From: Verticillium longisporum
Taxonomy: Eukaryota; Ascomycota; Sordariomycetes; Glomerellales; Plectosphaerellaceae
Reading direction: 5' to 3'
NCBI GenBank assembly: GCA_019188255.1
Contig: JAETXT010000011.1
Location: forward strand, 310,001 to 374,000
Length of the DNA stretch: 64,000 nt
The notes under the pieces are model-generated. The model saw only the letters and a list, made by a program, of their open reading frames with translations. It searched no databases and was not told the DNA's origin. The position numbers were made by a program, and so were the translations under genes. Within the stretch, counting starts at the first letter, position 1; each line of letters starts with the position of its first letter. Of the stretch, positions 21,782-34,500 are shown piece by piece.

Positions 21782-24285
21782 TTAGAACCCCGCGCCGTTG
21801 GCCGCCTCGGTGAGGACGCTCAGCAAACTGCCCGCCGCACCACCAATGCCCATGGCGCCGAGCGTCCCGAGCTTCTTCTTGTCCTTCCTGTCGCGCGGAT
21901 CCCTGGTCTCCCCGCGCGCGTCACGCTCCCGGTGCCTGCGCGAGGCGCTGTACTCCCTGTCTCTGTCGCGATCTCTGTCGCGGTCTCTGTCGCGGTCTCG
22001 GTCGCGGTCTCGGTCTCTGTCGCGCTCGCGGTTGTTCGAGGACGACTCGTGGTACTCCCTCTCGCGATCGCGCCGGCTGCGCCGCCGCCTCTCGCCCTCG
22101 CGCGCCGACCGCGCCGACTTGTCCATCTCGTCGGCCGTCACCTCGTGCGGCTCCGGGTCGAAGCGCACGTGGTTCTCGTTGCGGTTCTTGAGGATCGGCT
22201 TCGGCTGGACCGTCGACGCCGGGCTCGCGCGGTCGCGATCGCGGTCGCGCGCGCTGCTCGGCGCCGGCGCCGGCACGATGAAGTAGGGCCGCCGCTTCTT
22301 CTCGTCCGAGCCCCCGCCGCGCCGTCGCCTGCCCGTCTCGTCGTCCGTCGTGTCCGACTCGTCGCAGAGGTCCGAGTCCGAGTCGAACGACGGCCGCGGC
22401 CCGCTGCTGCTGCCGCGGCGGTAGCGGTCGTCGTCGGGCGGGCTGCCGCGGCGCGAGGCCGACATGTCGCGCGGCGCGGCGCCGGTCCCGGCCGGACGCA
22501 GATGGGGTATCGTGGGCGGCTGCGGCGCCGGCGGCCTCGCGCCGGTGTGGGAGTTGCTGCGGCGCGCGCGGGCGACGGCCGAGAGGTTGGCGTAGTGCGC
22601 AATGTCCTCGCGCGACAGCTCGCCGAGGACGGCGACGAACTCGGGGCGCGCCTCGTAGCGGACGCCGGCGTGCTCGAGCACCTCGGGCGACACGAGCGAC
22701 CGCCTGATGCGCGTCCACTTTGCGTCGAGGGGGATGTCCATGCCGTAGCGGTCAGGAGCCAGACGAGATGGTTGCTGCTGGTGCTGGTGCGCGTGGTATG
22801 CTTGCTGCTGGTGCTGCTGGGACCGTGGCGACGAGCCGTAGGGCGGCGGCGGCGACGAGCCGGGCGCTGCCGAATAGGTTGGCAGAGGCGGCACGAAGCG
22901 CGGCGATACCGACAGGTGGTTGCTCGGCGAGGAGGAGAGCTCGGCGGCGACGGCGGGCGGAAGATAGCGCGCCGATGCCGATGCTGATGCCGTCGGCGAG
23001 ACGCTGTAGTTGGCCGGGCTGGCGTGTGGGTGAAGAGACAAGGCGGCCATCTGGGCGTTGAACCCGGCGCCGCCATTGTTGTTGTTGTTGTTGCTGCTGC
23101 TCGCATCCATGACCATGAGGTCTCGGGTCGAGATGAGAGCCAGCGAGCTCACATCACGTCCGTCATAGTCGTCATCAGACGAGTGCTTGTCGTACGACAG
23201 CTGGCTCAGCTGGCTCAGCTGGCTTTGCTGGCCGCCGAGGTTCGGCGGCTGCATCTCGGGCGTGCGGCGCGCCATCTTCATCGAGGGGGCGTACTTTTCG
23301 TTGTCAAAGGTCGGGTGCATCAGCTCCTTGGGGCTAAGGTCCTGACGGTCTGGGTAGGAAGCCGGCACGACAGAGAGGTTGGGCTGAGGATACCGTCGCT
23401 CTCTCTTCTGTTCTTGTTCGAGCAGGCCCCGGACAGACGGGGGCGGGCCCGTCTCATTTTGTATCGTTTCGAGTTCGCGGATATAGGCACGGAGGACATC
23501 CTGTGATCCTTCGTGTCAGCATGCACATGAGAAGGAATGGGGCTTGAACTGGGGGGGGGGAGCTGCTCCCTTACCTTGTTCTGTCGCAGGACATCCTTGG
23601 AGAATCCTTCCTTTTCAAGCTCCGTGCGGAACTGCTGCCATGTCTTCTCCTCGTCGTTGTGATTGTCGTCGTCGCCGAAGCCATCGTCGGCAAAACCACC
23701 AGTACCACCACCACCCTGTCGCCGCCGGCAGATGCGCGCCGCTATGGCGTCGACCTTGTCCTTGATGGCGTCAAGCTGCTGGCCGTTGGTCTGGCCGTTC
23801 GTCTGGCCGCCGCCTTCACCAGCGCGCACCGAGATGCTCTGCGTCTTGCTGGGGTTGTGCAGCTGCACCGTGTCGAGAAACATGTCAATGTGCAGCTTGT
23901 GGTCCTCGAGCCGGGCCCGCAGCATCTTGACCATGCCGCGCTCGCGCTCGCGGGCCTCGGGCGACGAGGCGTCGCCCTCGGCGTGGCGGGCGAGGATCGT
24001 GTCCAACTGCTTGAGCGTAAAGTCGCAGTCCTCGACGACGGGCGTCAGCTGGCGGGCGTAGACGGCGGCGCGGTCCGAGTTGAGCAGCGAGTCGGCGTCT
24101 TCGGCCTCGGCGAGGAGATGCTTGAGCACCGTGTGCAGGTGGCGGATGGCGGCGGCGACATCGTCAAAGTCGGCGCCGGACGACTTGGCGCGGCGGTACA
24201 GCGTGCGCGCGAAGCCGTCGACGCCCTCGAGCTGGGCCACCGAGATGCCGTCACTCATGCCGGGGTATGCCGTGCTGTTCTCCAC
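21782..24285 (-). CDS. DUF8035-type fungal protein with RD repeats, 2 exons
   Basis: Function unknown. Exons 24285-23575 and 23500-21782 give 809 residues; starting at the ATG at 24258 would give 800. The N-terminal 240 residues are helical (GFARTLYRRAKSSGADFDDVAAAIRHLH..., LKQLDTILARHAEGD...) and look like a fungal coiled-coil module. The middle is Ser/Pro/Gln-rich with an N6 run. A conserved block near residue 490-555 (AKWTRIRRSLVSPEVLEHAG, RPEFVAVLGELSREDI) resembles the fungal DUF8035 domain. The C-terminal third is highly charged with an uninterrupted run of alternating Arg-Asp dipeptides, followed by KKLGTLGAMGIGGAAGSLLS, a Gly/Ala-rich terminal segment. Domain name is from memory of the family and is moderately sure. 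Confidence 0.8.
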
Positions 24286-27200
24286 GTTGCCTTGTTGGTC
24301 TGTTCCTTTCTGATGTGTATAATGTATAGTGTTGTCGCGTTGTGTTGTATGTCAGCGTCCAGTGTTTCGTGGTGTACACGCTGTCGACAGGATTCGCAGC
24401 TCTCCTAAACCAAGACTGCAAGGTTTCGTCTGATCGCAGAATGCAGCAATACGCAGTGCAGTCAGCGGCGGCACGGAGGAGCTGTAGGGTGATGGGCAAG
24501 AACAGGGAAACGACGCGAATCCGGGTCAGGAACCAGATTGCATCAGAGGTGTATCCTTATGAGTAGACAGGGACGGGGGGGCCAGGGCCGCTTCAAGGGT
24601 CGTCCTGACAAGGGGGTGGCCACGAGGAGGATGAGGAGAGGAAGGTCGAGGAGAGGGGGGTTGAGGCGAGGGGGCCAAGAATCCTGGGTTTCTCTTGTGC
24701 CTGATGGAAGAGGAGAAGATCGCTCGCGGAACCTCTGTCGATGATGATGATGTCTGGGCAAGAAACCCCAAAAACACGGGAGGATCAGGAGGTCATAATG
24801 AGGAGAGAGAAAGAGAAGAGAGAAAAGACAAGAGAAAAGACACACGGCCACAGCAGAGAATCCGTCTCAGGGTCCCACCATCCCTCCTCATCAACTGGTG
24901 CTCAACGTGTTCAACGTGCTCAACGTGCTCAGCTTGCTCAGCGTGCTGTGCTCAAGCTGACCTGCGTACGAGCGATCGCGCAGGCTGCCGCCGTTACGAG
25001 GTACGGGGCACTGTACCCGTGAGTCGACCTTGGATCTCGACTCGTGGCTCAGTGAGCTGTTCGGTCTCGAACTGCCGCTTCATCCACAAGGGACTTGTAC
25101 TGTACGTTGCTCTCCTGCAGGTCTGTCAGGTCTGTATCATCTCAGCTCTGCCCAGTCTGTCCACCCCGCCGCCGTTCGTGCGCCCTCCCACCATGTCACT
25201 CACCCTGCCAGGCCTGCCCCGAGACCCCCATCACCGCGGGACCGCGGGACAGGGCTGGAGTTCGCAGTTCGCAGTAGTGACGTCTGCAGGCCAGGATGAT
25301 AACATCATACCCGCGCATCCATTGGCCGATCCCCCGGTGCTACGCTCCCATTCCGCGCCGTGCTGGGGCCCCCAGGCTGGGCCAAGCCCCCCTGTCGCCT
25401 GTTGCCTGTCTCTCTCACTGGGGAGGGCCCCCCTGTCTTGCTTGTTTCCATCGCTGCGCCACCGGGGGGAGAATGACCGTTCCAGCGGCTTTCCATTGGC
25501 GTGAGAGGGGGCAGAGTGACCGTGACGGCGAGAGAGATGGAGTCATTCACGGTTGGCCACAGGCAAGGGAGAGGGAGGGTTTCCCGAGGCTACCATCCAA
25601 GCCGTGCAAGTTTTCCTGGGCCCAGGACCCAAGCAAGCAATCCGTCCCTTTGAACGTGTCAAGCTTGTCCACCCTCGCCGTCCGATCTTCACCCTTCTCG
25701 TAGAGCCGAACGAGCATCCAAGCGAGCACCAGCTGGAAGTGCAAAATGAACCTTGGCGAGAGCCCCCCCCCCTCTCCCTCGCCCCCGTCTGCCTGGCGTA
25801 GCACTCTGCTCTCAAGCTAGGCCCTGTCGCGCCGAGGCGCAGCGCTGCGCAGAAGCACCTACATGGTACTACTCCATGTAGCTAGCAGCCCACATGGCCC
25901 GTCGGGAGACCCCGAGACCTGCAGTCTTGTCGCGAGCCGCCGATACGCCTCGATGGGTTGATGGGGCGCGCGCCCCTCCTCGTGAGGGAATCCCGATGGA
26001 AGAAGTCATGGAACACGAGGTTTTCGGTGTGTTTTTTTCTCTGGGTCCAGCGGGGGTCAACGACGAGACAAGCGTCATGTTGAGCTGCTTCTTTCCTCAC
26101 GACACTGGAAGACAGGATTTCAGACACGAAACGAAGGGGCGAATCCCACGAGTCAAACTCGCAGGGTCGTGCAGAAACAAGGCAACCCATCCCGTCAAGC
26201 AGGTACAGAGAGAGGCAGCCAGAAGGTCGGTCACTCGGGTCATTCCAGGTGCCGCCGTGCTTGCGTTCGTGCTTGTGCCCGTGCCTGTGCTGTTGGTGTG
26301 GTAGCAGACAGTACCTAGTGGTGACATGCTCCCCCGTCTGCGCCCAGAATCGGCCACAGGGCTGACGATAGACTTTCCGTCAAGACACCTGAGGGCGTTC
26401 GTTAGCGGGCGAGTCGTCGCAAACCACGTTCCACTTTGACTGGCCCCGTTCTCGTCAGGCCGCCTCGTCGGGGCACTCTGGCTGTGCTGCGACTGCTGTA
26501 CATGTATGCCGGCGCGCTTGGGAGCTTGCATGCATCGTCGCGATGCCACGGGCGACCAGCGAGTGGGTGTGGCCTCTGCAGGTCGAAACAAGCTGTCCGT
26601 CTGCTGTCCGGCCTTTATTGGCCCTCCCTTTCGAGCGCTGCCTCGCGAAACGGGCCATGCCCTCCTCTCCGGCGAGACGGATTTCCTCACTGAATCCCAA
26701 TTCTTCATCCTCCTTCAGAGCTCTTCCTCGCAGCATGCCACCGTTTTCAGCACGATTGTCCCCCTGGTGTGTGTGTGTTGTCTTTCGCCATTCTTCCAGG
26801 CAACAAGTTTATCTCTACGATGCTTGGCTGCATCACAGCTGCTCGGTCGCCTAAATGGGCGAGGCTTTGTAGACCACCGCTGCAGGTGGGCGTAGGACTG
26901 TGCAACATGAGGCTCTCACGAGAGATGGTGTGTGTGTGTCAGCGGGTCCATCAGACAGCCTGACAACGACACCCGATCAGAAAGCCACCAGAGCCAGCGA
27001 AACTTTGATCGCGCCCTGCTGCTCAGAATGAATTCTTCTCCCTCCCCCCCTTGCCCCTCGACTGCATGGCGGAGGCTGAGAAACAGTCACAGAGCCGTGC
27101 GGCCGGCCGGCTATCAACTGGCGCAGTATGCGAGGCATGGTTAGTGGTGTCAGCCGGGTGCTCAAAAGGGATCCGCTCCGTGGGTAACATTTGGTATTAT

Positions 27201-27674
27201 TGACAATGGACAATGGAGATCAGGCTTTTCCCAGCCAGAGTCCGCCCAGCGTGTTACCGAACCTGGCTCGATTCGGTCGTCTTTGGCTTTGCTTTCTGCT
27301 TCTCCGCCAGTGGGCTGCGTGTGTTCGAGAGGCAGCAATCTTGGAAACGTCCAAAGCCTAAACTCTCTGTCGAGTCAGGCCCGGGTCATCTGTGCATCAT
27401 GTGTGCTCCTCCGGGTGGCCGGCCAGCTTCCGCGAACGCTTGGCTTCTGTTGCGGCAATCTGCCCTCCTCCATCGCAGCAACTTGGCCCGCGCCTGGATC
27501 CCGGCGGCGATGCAAGACATGCGGCTCTATCCGTCTGCGCCTCGCTCCTCCTATGCCCTCGCTCCTCCATGCCCTCGCTCCTCCTTCCAGTAGGCCCCCT
27601 GTTCCACCTCGACTAGTCTGCTGTCCTTAGCTACCTCTACTGTCCTCGCAGCCTGCTGTCCTCATAGTCTGCTC
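24286..27674. other. 3.4-kb intergenic region
   Basis: No gene can be supported; open frames here are short and show no recognisable domain. It includes a repeat of GTGCTCAAC-type units at about 24898-24955. It would contain the promoter of the DUF8035-type gene and the 3' end of UTP8. Confidence 0.45.
24898..24955. repeat. GTGCTCAAC-type short tandem repeat
   Basis: About five imperfect copies of a 9- to 10-bp unit (GCTCAACGTG, GCTCAGCGTG). Confidence 0.75.
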
Positions 27675-30434
27675 TCAAATAGCAATTCTCTCAAGCGAGT
27701 ATTCCTTGACCCGTTGACTCAGCAGGTGACCCTTCTCACGCGCAGACCTCTCGACCACCTCGCCGCCAGACACCACCTTGAACTGGGTGACGCCCTGCTT
27801 CGGCGTGAGGCCGAGCGGCAGCTCGGCCGACGCCACGACCTCGACGGCCCTCGCCCTGTCTCCCCCCGCCCTCGCCGACCTGCCTGCGAGCGACGCGGTG
27901 CCGAACCGCACCGCCTCGCCCAGGATGCCGTTCATCTCGACGGCCTCGTTGAGGCCCTCGAGGGCGGCGCTGACCTCGAGCTTGAGGGCCGTCAGGAAGT
28001 GGCCGCCCTCGGCCTGCTGGTGGCCCACCGACACGCTGGTCAGCCAGCCGTGGGTGCCGACGGCGTCGATGCAGCGCGCCAGCAGCTCGGCGATGAGCGT
28101 GATGACGCCGTCCGACGCCGTCCTCGCCGCCTCGTCCTGGTCAAAGGTCGTCATCTCGGTGTAGCGCGTCGTCCAGGCGCTGCCGACGAGCTGGATGCGC
28201 AGCAGGTGGATCAGCGCCAGTATCTCGGTCGGGTGGAAGGCGATGCGCAGCGCGCGCACGGTGGAGACGGAGGAATAGCCCGCCAGCCTCTCGAACGCCG
28301 CCGTCAGCAGCCGCGCGCGGACGTTCGACTCGTCGCCGAGGTTGTACTCGGCGAGCTCCAGCTCGCGCTCGAGCTGGTCAATCTCCATGGTCACAAACTC
28401 TTCTTCCTGCGTGCCGTTGGGCATCGGCAGCGCCAGTCGCGGCTGCTGGTCGAGGCTCTGCATTATCGTGCGCACGATCAGCAGCAGCTCCACTTCGCCG
28501 AGCTTCGTCGCCGACAGGTAGCTCATGAGGAGCTCCAGCGCCGGGTCGACACCGACGAGCTGCTGCACGAGCACGTCGGCCAGCGCGAACAGGGACACGT
28601 CGGCCTCCTTGAGCTCGCTCCGGAAGGCGGCCAGGATGTTCGATAGCGTCAGGTGGCCGGCGACAACCAGGTAGAGCAGTGCGTTGCTTTCGGGGAGGAC
28701 GCAGTTGAGGGCCGGGCAGTCGTTGTTGACGTCCTTGACGTCCACCGAGAAGACGCGGCTGATGGCGTAGAGGACCCAGCGGCGGTCGACGGCTGCGTAT
28801 GCCGATGGCCGTTCGAGCCATTGCCAGTCGGGCGTCGTCGTGTCGTCGTCTTGGGGCTGTGTAGACTCGTCAATGGCGACGCCAAACTTGGCCGCCAGCA
28901 AGCGCTCAAACTCCTTGAGGTCGTTCTGACCCAGTGCGTCGTCCATCTCCTCCACTTCGACCAGTGACTGTTTCACGTAGGCGTCCGTCAGCGTGCCCGG
29001 CAGGTATTTTGAGAAAGCAGCCTTGCCGCGGCGCTGCGGGAGGTCGGCGGGAAGGTGGTCGGCCTTGGACAGGCCTCGGCCAAGGGCGTGACTGAGGAGG
29101 CCCTCCTTGGACGACGCCTTGTGCCGTTCAATCTGGATCGAGTAGATGGTGTTGTTGACAATGGCTATCGCCAGATCCAGCTTGGAGAGATATGTGAGGA
29201 GCATGGGAGGATGGCCGCCCCCTTGCGCACCCGACTCCATGGTCACGGCGGACTGCGCCTGGACAGAGCGGTAGGTGATGTTCGTGATGGTGAGCGCCAT
29301 GGGCGACAGCGACAGCACCGAGTGTTCGGACAGCTGTACAAAGGAGGAGGACGCGTCAGGCATAATGACGGCGTCGCGCAGCCTAGGTACCGCCGTCGTG
29401 AGATCATAGGTCCGCATGATGTTGTCACAGAGCTCAATGAGACGTCCCGTGCGAACGTGGAGCTGGTAGGTTGGTGTCTTGACGGTTGCCAGGCCTTCGT
29501 GCCGGGGCAGCGGGGCGACGTGGAGCTGGACGAGAGCCTGCTGGGCGGCGTTGGTTGTGCTGTTGCGCGCGACGGCACCGAGGACGATGAGGTAGCGGCC
29601 CGTCTCCTCTTTGCCGCGCGTCGTGGCAACGAGGACGAGCACATCCGGGTTGAACGTCTCTGCGTCAATGGTGCGACCGAAGGCGCCGAGCGCATCTTGC
29701 CGACCGCCAAACACACCCTTCAAAAAGTCAGAAGCGGGGCCGTGGAAGACAGAGTCAACCTCGAGGCCAGAGGTCGCTGGCGGCAGAAGGTCTTTGCACA
29801 GGCTGTACGCGGACATGGTCCATCTCTCGTCGAGCGCGGCACCATCGAGGCAAACAATCTGGCCGTCGTTGCAAACAGCGAGAACATCGCTGTACGCGTG
29901 GCCACCGGCTTCAGCGTCGGGTGTCACATTGGCGTGGTGTGACGTGTAGATGCGGGCAACGGGGGCCTTGTGCCGGAGTCGTTGCGACCTGGTCGTCGAT
30001 ATCGTCTTGCCGGATGGGCTGACGACGTCCTTGCAGACGGTCATCTTGGAGCCGGAGACAGAGCCGTCCTTGGTGGAGAAGTATGTATATTGGTCGCGGT
30101 CGTTGGCATTCGGCCTCTGGTAGCGGATCGAGTATGGGGCGCAGGTGAAGGACTCTTGGGGTGGGATGGGGTAAGACGTCCTCAGGTCGGAAGAGGGGAT
30201 CTAGAACGACGGGTCAGCCCATGCCGAAGAAGACGCATGGCGCAATGAACCTACGTGGTAAATGTTGGCCGCCTCGCCATCGACGCCAACGGCGACTTCG
30301 AGTCTCTTGCGCTTCTTGGAGCCGGGCTGCTGCGTGAAGACCTCGCCAGCATGATATTGACCCGTGGAAGAATCGAGAGGCCTCGGAAGGGTCGCCAGGA
30401 CATCGGGCTTGTGGATGCGGAACGCGGGAGCCAT
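27675..30434 (-). CDS. utp8: U3 snoRNP / t-UTP protein UTP8, 2 exons
   Basis: Component of the t-UTP (UtpA) subcomplex needed for rDNA transcription and early pre-rRNA processing in the nucleolus. Exons 30434-30255 and 30200-27675 join in frame to 901 residues. The N-terminus (FRIHKPDVLATLPRPLD) and the following beta-rich region (YSDVLAVCNDGQIVCLDG, LVLVATTRGKEETGRYLIVLG, SFVQLSEHSVLSLSPMALTI) form the family's beta-propeller. The C-terminal half is helical (LLYLVVAGHLTLSNILAAF, FHPTEILALIHLLRIQLVG) and is the conserved C-terminal region of fungal Utp8. The intron is 54 bp with a GTAGGT donor. It is divergent from ELG1. Identity is fairly sure by overall layout; no short catalytic signature exists for this family. 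Confidence 0.8.
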
Positions 30435-31593
30435 CTTGTTGTGTCAGGGAAAAGACTGCAGTTCGGCAGTCTCGTTGATGGCACGGTGAGGGGTTGTTGG
30501 GAGTGTGTCTCGCCTCAATCGAATGAATCGTGCTGCTCGCCCACGACAAGCAAGTGGTCGTGGTCGTGCCTGCGGTGAAGTCGAAGAAAAAAAAGTTCGG
30601 GGAGCCTGAGTGGGGCTCGGACGATAAGAGTGGATCGAACGATAAGACGAGCTCATGGAAGCAGCTCGACAGGTACCTAGCTACCACCTGGGAGATATGT
30701 ACAGGTACTTAAGGTAGGTACCTCATTGTGAGATGGTGAGATAGTATCCTGCTGCACTTCTTCTCCATCTGTTCGATACTATGAATGCAAGGTGCATCTG
30801 AATGATTGGCATTCCTCCAAGGGCTTTGTGCTACCTTTCCATCATGTCTATCAGCCAGAAGTAGCGCGTCAGCTCTACAGGACCAGCGTCTGTCTCTACT
30901 GTGAAGGCACCAATTCAGCCCAATCACCATGTCTAACGAGAAGCTACATTCACGAATCCATGCAACATGTACCGGGCCAATGTAACTGGACAAGAAACGA
31001 ACCTCGTCGCTTGCTCACTGCTTGTCCACCAACCCAGTCGAGATGTGGACATGGTGCTGAACTTGATGAACCTACGATCAGAACAGATTTGCTACTCTCA
31101 TCGTCAGAGAAGAATACACTGTTGACTAGTTTGTTAGAGCCTGCTTCTTCTTTTCTATTCACCATCAATCATGTCCCTCATGGACGAGACATAAACACCG
31201 GGAATGGAGGGGTTGGGAGCGTCACAGACCAAAGCCCGATAACGATAAGACTTGGTAAAGTGCACTGGCAGACGCGCTCCACATCGACGTCGCGCTTGAC
31301 GCGACTTCGTCCCCCTGCCCTCTCTCGACAAGGGACTTGGAATCGACATTACCACCTCCACCACTCCAACCACCACCATCAAGCGTTCCCCCCAACTTGG
31401 CCATACTTCATCCCTGACCCGTACAGGCGAGAACCCAATTCACTACCCCTACACAGTCGTTTATTTATTCGTTCCCCCAAGACCTCACCAATGCCAGCAT
31501 TGCTCGAACCTCCAGCACTGCTCCGGCAGTGATAGCATCGACTCGTGTACGCGTCCCGGCCGAGTGCATACATAAAGAGCGGCACTGATTGTC
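30435..31593. other. Divergent promoter region UTP8 / ELG1
   Basis: About 1.16 kb. It contains GGTACCTAG/AGGTAGGTACC motifs at about 30670-30725. A 246-residue open frame at 30792-31532 shows no domain or bias and is not called. Confidence 0.5.
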
Positions 31594-34500
31594 ATGTCCA
31601 TGTGCAGATTGACTCCCATGGGAACCCTCGTAGCAAACATGGCCCCCGAAGCCTTCGCCGATCCCAAGAAGCTTCATCCATTTTTCACGCCCGGATCCGA
31701 CAGACCAACTCCCTCGGATGCCTTGACCAGCGAACACCCAACAGCAGAGGTTGGCTCCTTGCCTGGGGCTGACCACGATGGGCCGACGCCGAAACGACGA
31801 AAGATTGATCCCGACGCTCTTGAAGAGGCCAATACACCAAGCACCAAAAAGCGCCGCAACCCACGGAAACAAGCGACCAACGGACCTTCCATCATCGAAG
31901 CACTCTCAAAGTCCAGTTCTCTCGGGACGAACGAGCCTGGCACACCATCCATTTCGACTGGCCCGGCAACCCCCCTGGCCGCAACTGAACCGCCGCTCTC
32001 AAACGTTCCTGTGCCGAACACCAGTGCAGCCAATGCCGAACAATCTCAGCCTCTGCAAGACGATGCAAAGCCCAAGCGCGTCCTGAAGTTCAACCCCAAG
32101 ACAGGCACCATCGGGTCGCCACCAAAGCCCAAAACAACGACCCCGACTGGAGCCAAGTCTAAAACGGCAAAGGGCAAGCAGGCATCCTTCATTGTGACGA
32201 TCCCCTTTGGCCAAGACCCCGAAAGCCGCCAGCGGATCGGCAGCAAGATTGAAGAGATCCTCAGAACACCGTCCACTGCGATACCAGACACGAAGACGCC
32301 ACCCAAAAAAGGACGTGGAAAATCCACCAAGCCTGCAGCAGAAAAGGCCAAACAGACCAAGATGGATCCACAGACGGGACAACCTGTCACAACAACCGCG
32401 CCTCCTGCCGCAAAAGCAGCCGCCCCTCCCCCGCCGCGGCAGGTCATCTTCTCCTCGACCCCTTGCTCGCCAAAGAAGCCTAGGAACGCCATCAAGCGCA
32501 CGAACCTGCCCCAATTTGGCGTCAAATCAATGGGCCTCAGAGTTCCAGGTGCTGCGCATCCTGCTTGGCCCGCGAAAGGCGCTACCCACGTGACGGGACT
32601 TTCCGAGGACTGCTGGTCTCAGACTGAAGTACAACTCCCCCCAGGTATCTCTTCGAGGAAGGCCAAGGGAAGAGTGACGAATGTCCCTCCGCGAGAATCT
32701 GTCGTGGGCCAACTGGGTGCTGCCTTGGACATCAAGGGCATCAAAGCCGCACTGAGCGCCCAGACGGAAGAGTTCGATACGCCGCCACCAGAGCTGCGAT
32801 TGCCGGGGAAGCACTTTGAAAGCGGGCCCAAACTGCAGGCGCGGATACGACCTGAGCTGAGGACCCCTCTTCCGTCAAGAAGCAGTCTGAACGACGACAG
32901 CGACGATGAAATTGTGACTACGACGAGACAGGCGCCTCATGCCGCAGTCTCACGTCTGTACAAATCACTCGCGACTAGTTTGTCGGCGTTCGATAGATCC
33001 GAATGCGAGGACCTGGCCTGGGTGCAAAAATACGCCCCAGCAACAGCAGCCGAGGTGCTGCAAGTCGGTCGGGACGCCATCTGGCTCAGGGACTGGTTGG
33101 AGATGCTCAAGGTGCAATCTGTCGACACGGGCATCACTACGGATCAGAAACCCGCGACGGTGAAGGCGGTGTCCGGGCCCAAGAAGAAACGGAAGCGTGG
33201 CAAGCTGGATGGATTCGTCGTGTCCAGCGATGAGGACGCTTCGTACGACCCCGACGACATGACCGAGCCCGAAGATGAAAACGTTCCTCTTGCGCCGAAG
33301 CAGACCATCATGCAGACCATCCCCAAGAGCGGAAAGGACATGCCGAGGGTGGCCAACGCAGCACTCATCAGTGGGCCGCATGGGTCAGGCAAGACGGCCG
33401 CCGTCTATGCCATTGCGAAGGAGCTGGGTTTCGAGGTGTTTGAAATCAACTCGAGCAGTCGACGCAGTGGCAAAGATGTGCTGGACAAGGTGGGCGACAT
33501 GACGCGCAATCACCTCGTGCAACGACATCAGGACAGCAAGCAGGGTGACGCAGAAGATCCCACAGCCAAGGATGTCAAGTCGGGAAAGCAAGGCACCGTC
33601 ATGTCCTTCTTCAAGCCCAAGCCTGCCCAAATCAGCACGCCAGCCTCCACGACTATCCCGCCGCCAGCTGCGCCTGTGCCTGCCCAGGTCGCAGCACCGT
33701 CTGGTGACAAGCAGGAGGAGGCGGAGAATTCAAAGAACACTCAACCCAAGTCCCAGAAGCAATCTTTGATTCTCATCGAAGAGGCGGACGTGTTGTACGA
33801 GGAGGACAAGCAATTTTGGACGACCATGACAACGCTGATTGCGCAGTCGAAGCGGCCCTTCATCATGACCTGCAACGATGAGAGTCTGATTCCGATACAG
33901 ACACTGAACCTACACGGCATCTTCCGCCTCAGCCCCCCGCCGACCGAACTGGCACTCGATGTCATGCTACTCATTGCGGCCAATGAGGGTCACGCCCTCC
34001 GCAGGCCGGCTGTGCAGGCATTGCTCGAGTCCAGGGGCGGCGACATTCGGGCCTCTCTGACGGAGCTAAACTACTGGTGCCAGCTAGGCGTTGGCGACCG
34101 ACGCGGCGGTTTCGAATGGTTCTATCCGCGGTGGCCGAGGGGTGCGACAAGGATGAGAACGGCCATGTCGTGCGTGTTGTCAGTCAGGGCACATATCTGG
34201 AGGGCATGGGCTTCGCCGGCGCCGAGTCGCTAGGCCCTTCTCAACGCGAAGAGGACGAACTGCTCCTGCAGAGCTGGGACAGCCTCGGCATGGACCTCAG
34301 CAACTGGCACGAGACGAGGGATCAGGCTGCCTGGGCAGGACGCATGGCCAGTGCCAGCCGCAGCGAGAGGCTCGCAGCCCTTGACGTCTACGAACGATTC
34401 GCCGACACGATGAGCGCCGCCGACCTCTGCTCCAACGGTCGGTTCGGGGTCGGTCTTCAGGTACGTGGAGCATTGCACTCTTCGGATATGGACATGAGCT

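Noticed and set aside
30792..31532. A 246-codon plus-strand open frame upstream of ELG1
   Set aside because: No recognisable domain; it falls in the UTP8/ELG1 promoter region and overlaps low-complexity sequence.
34131..34183. A 53-bp GT-AG intron that restores the ELG1 frame
   Set aside because: It would remove a block typical of the family (RWPRG through RVVS) and its donor GTGGCC is poor. A one-base homopolymer error explains the same shift.
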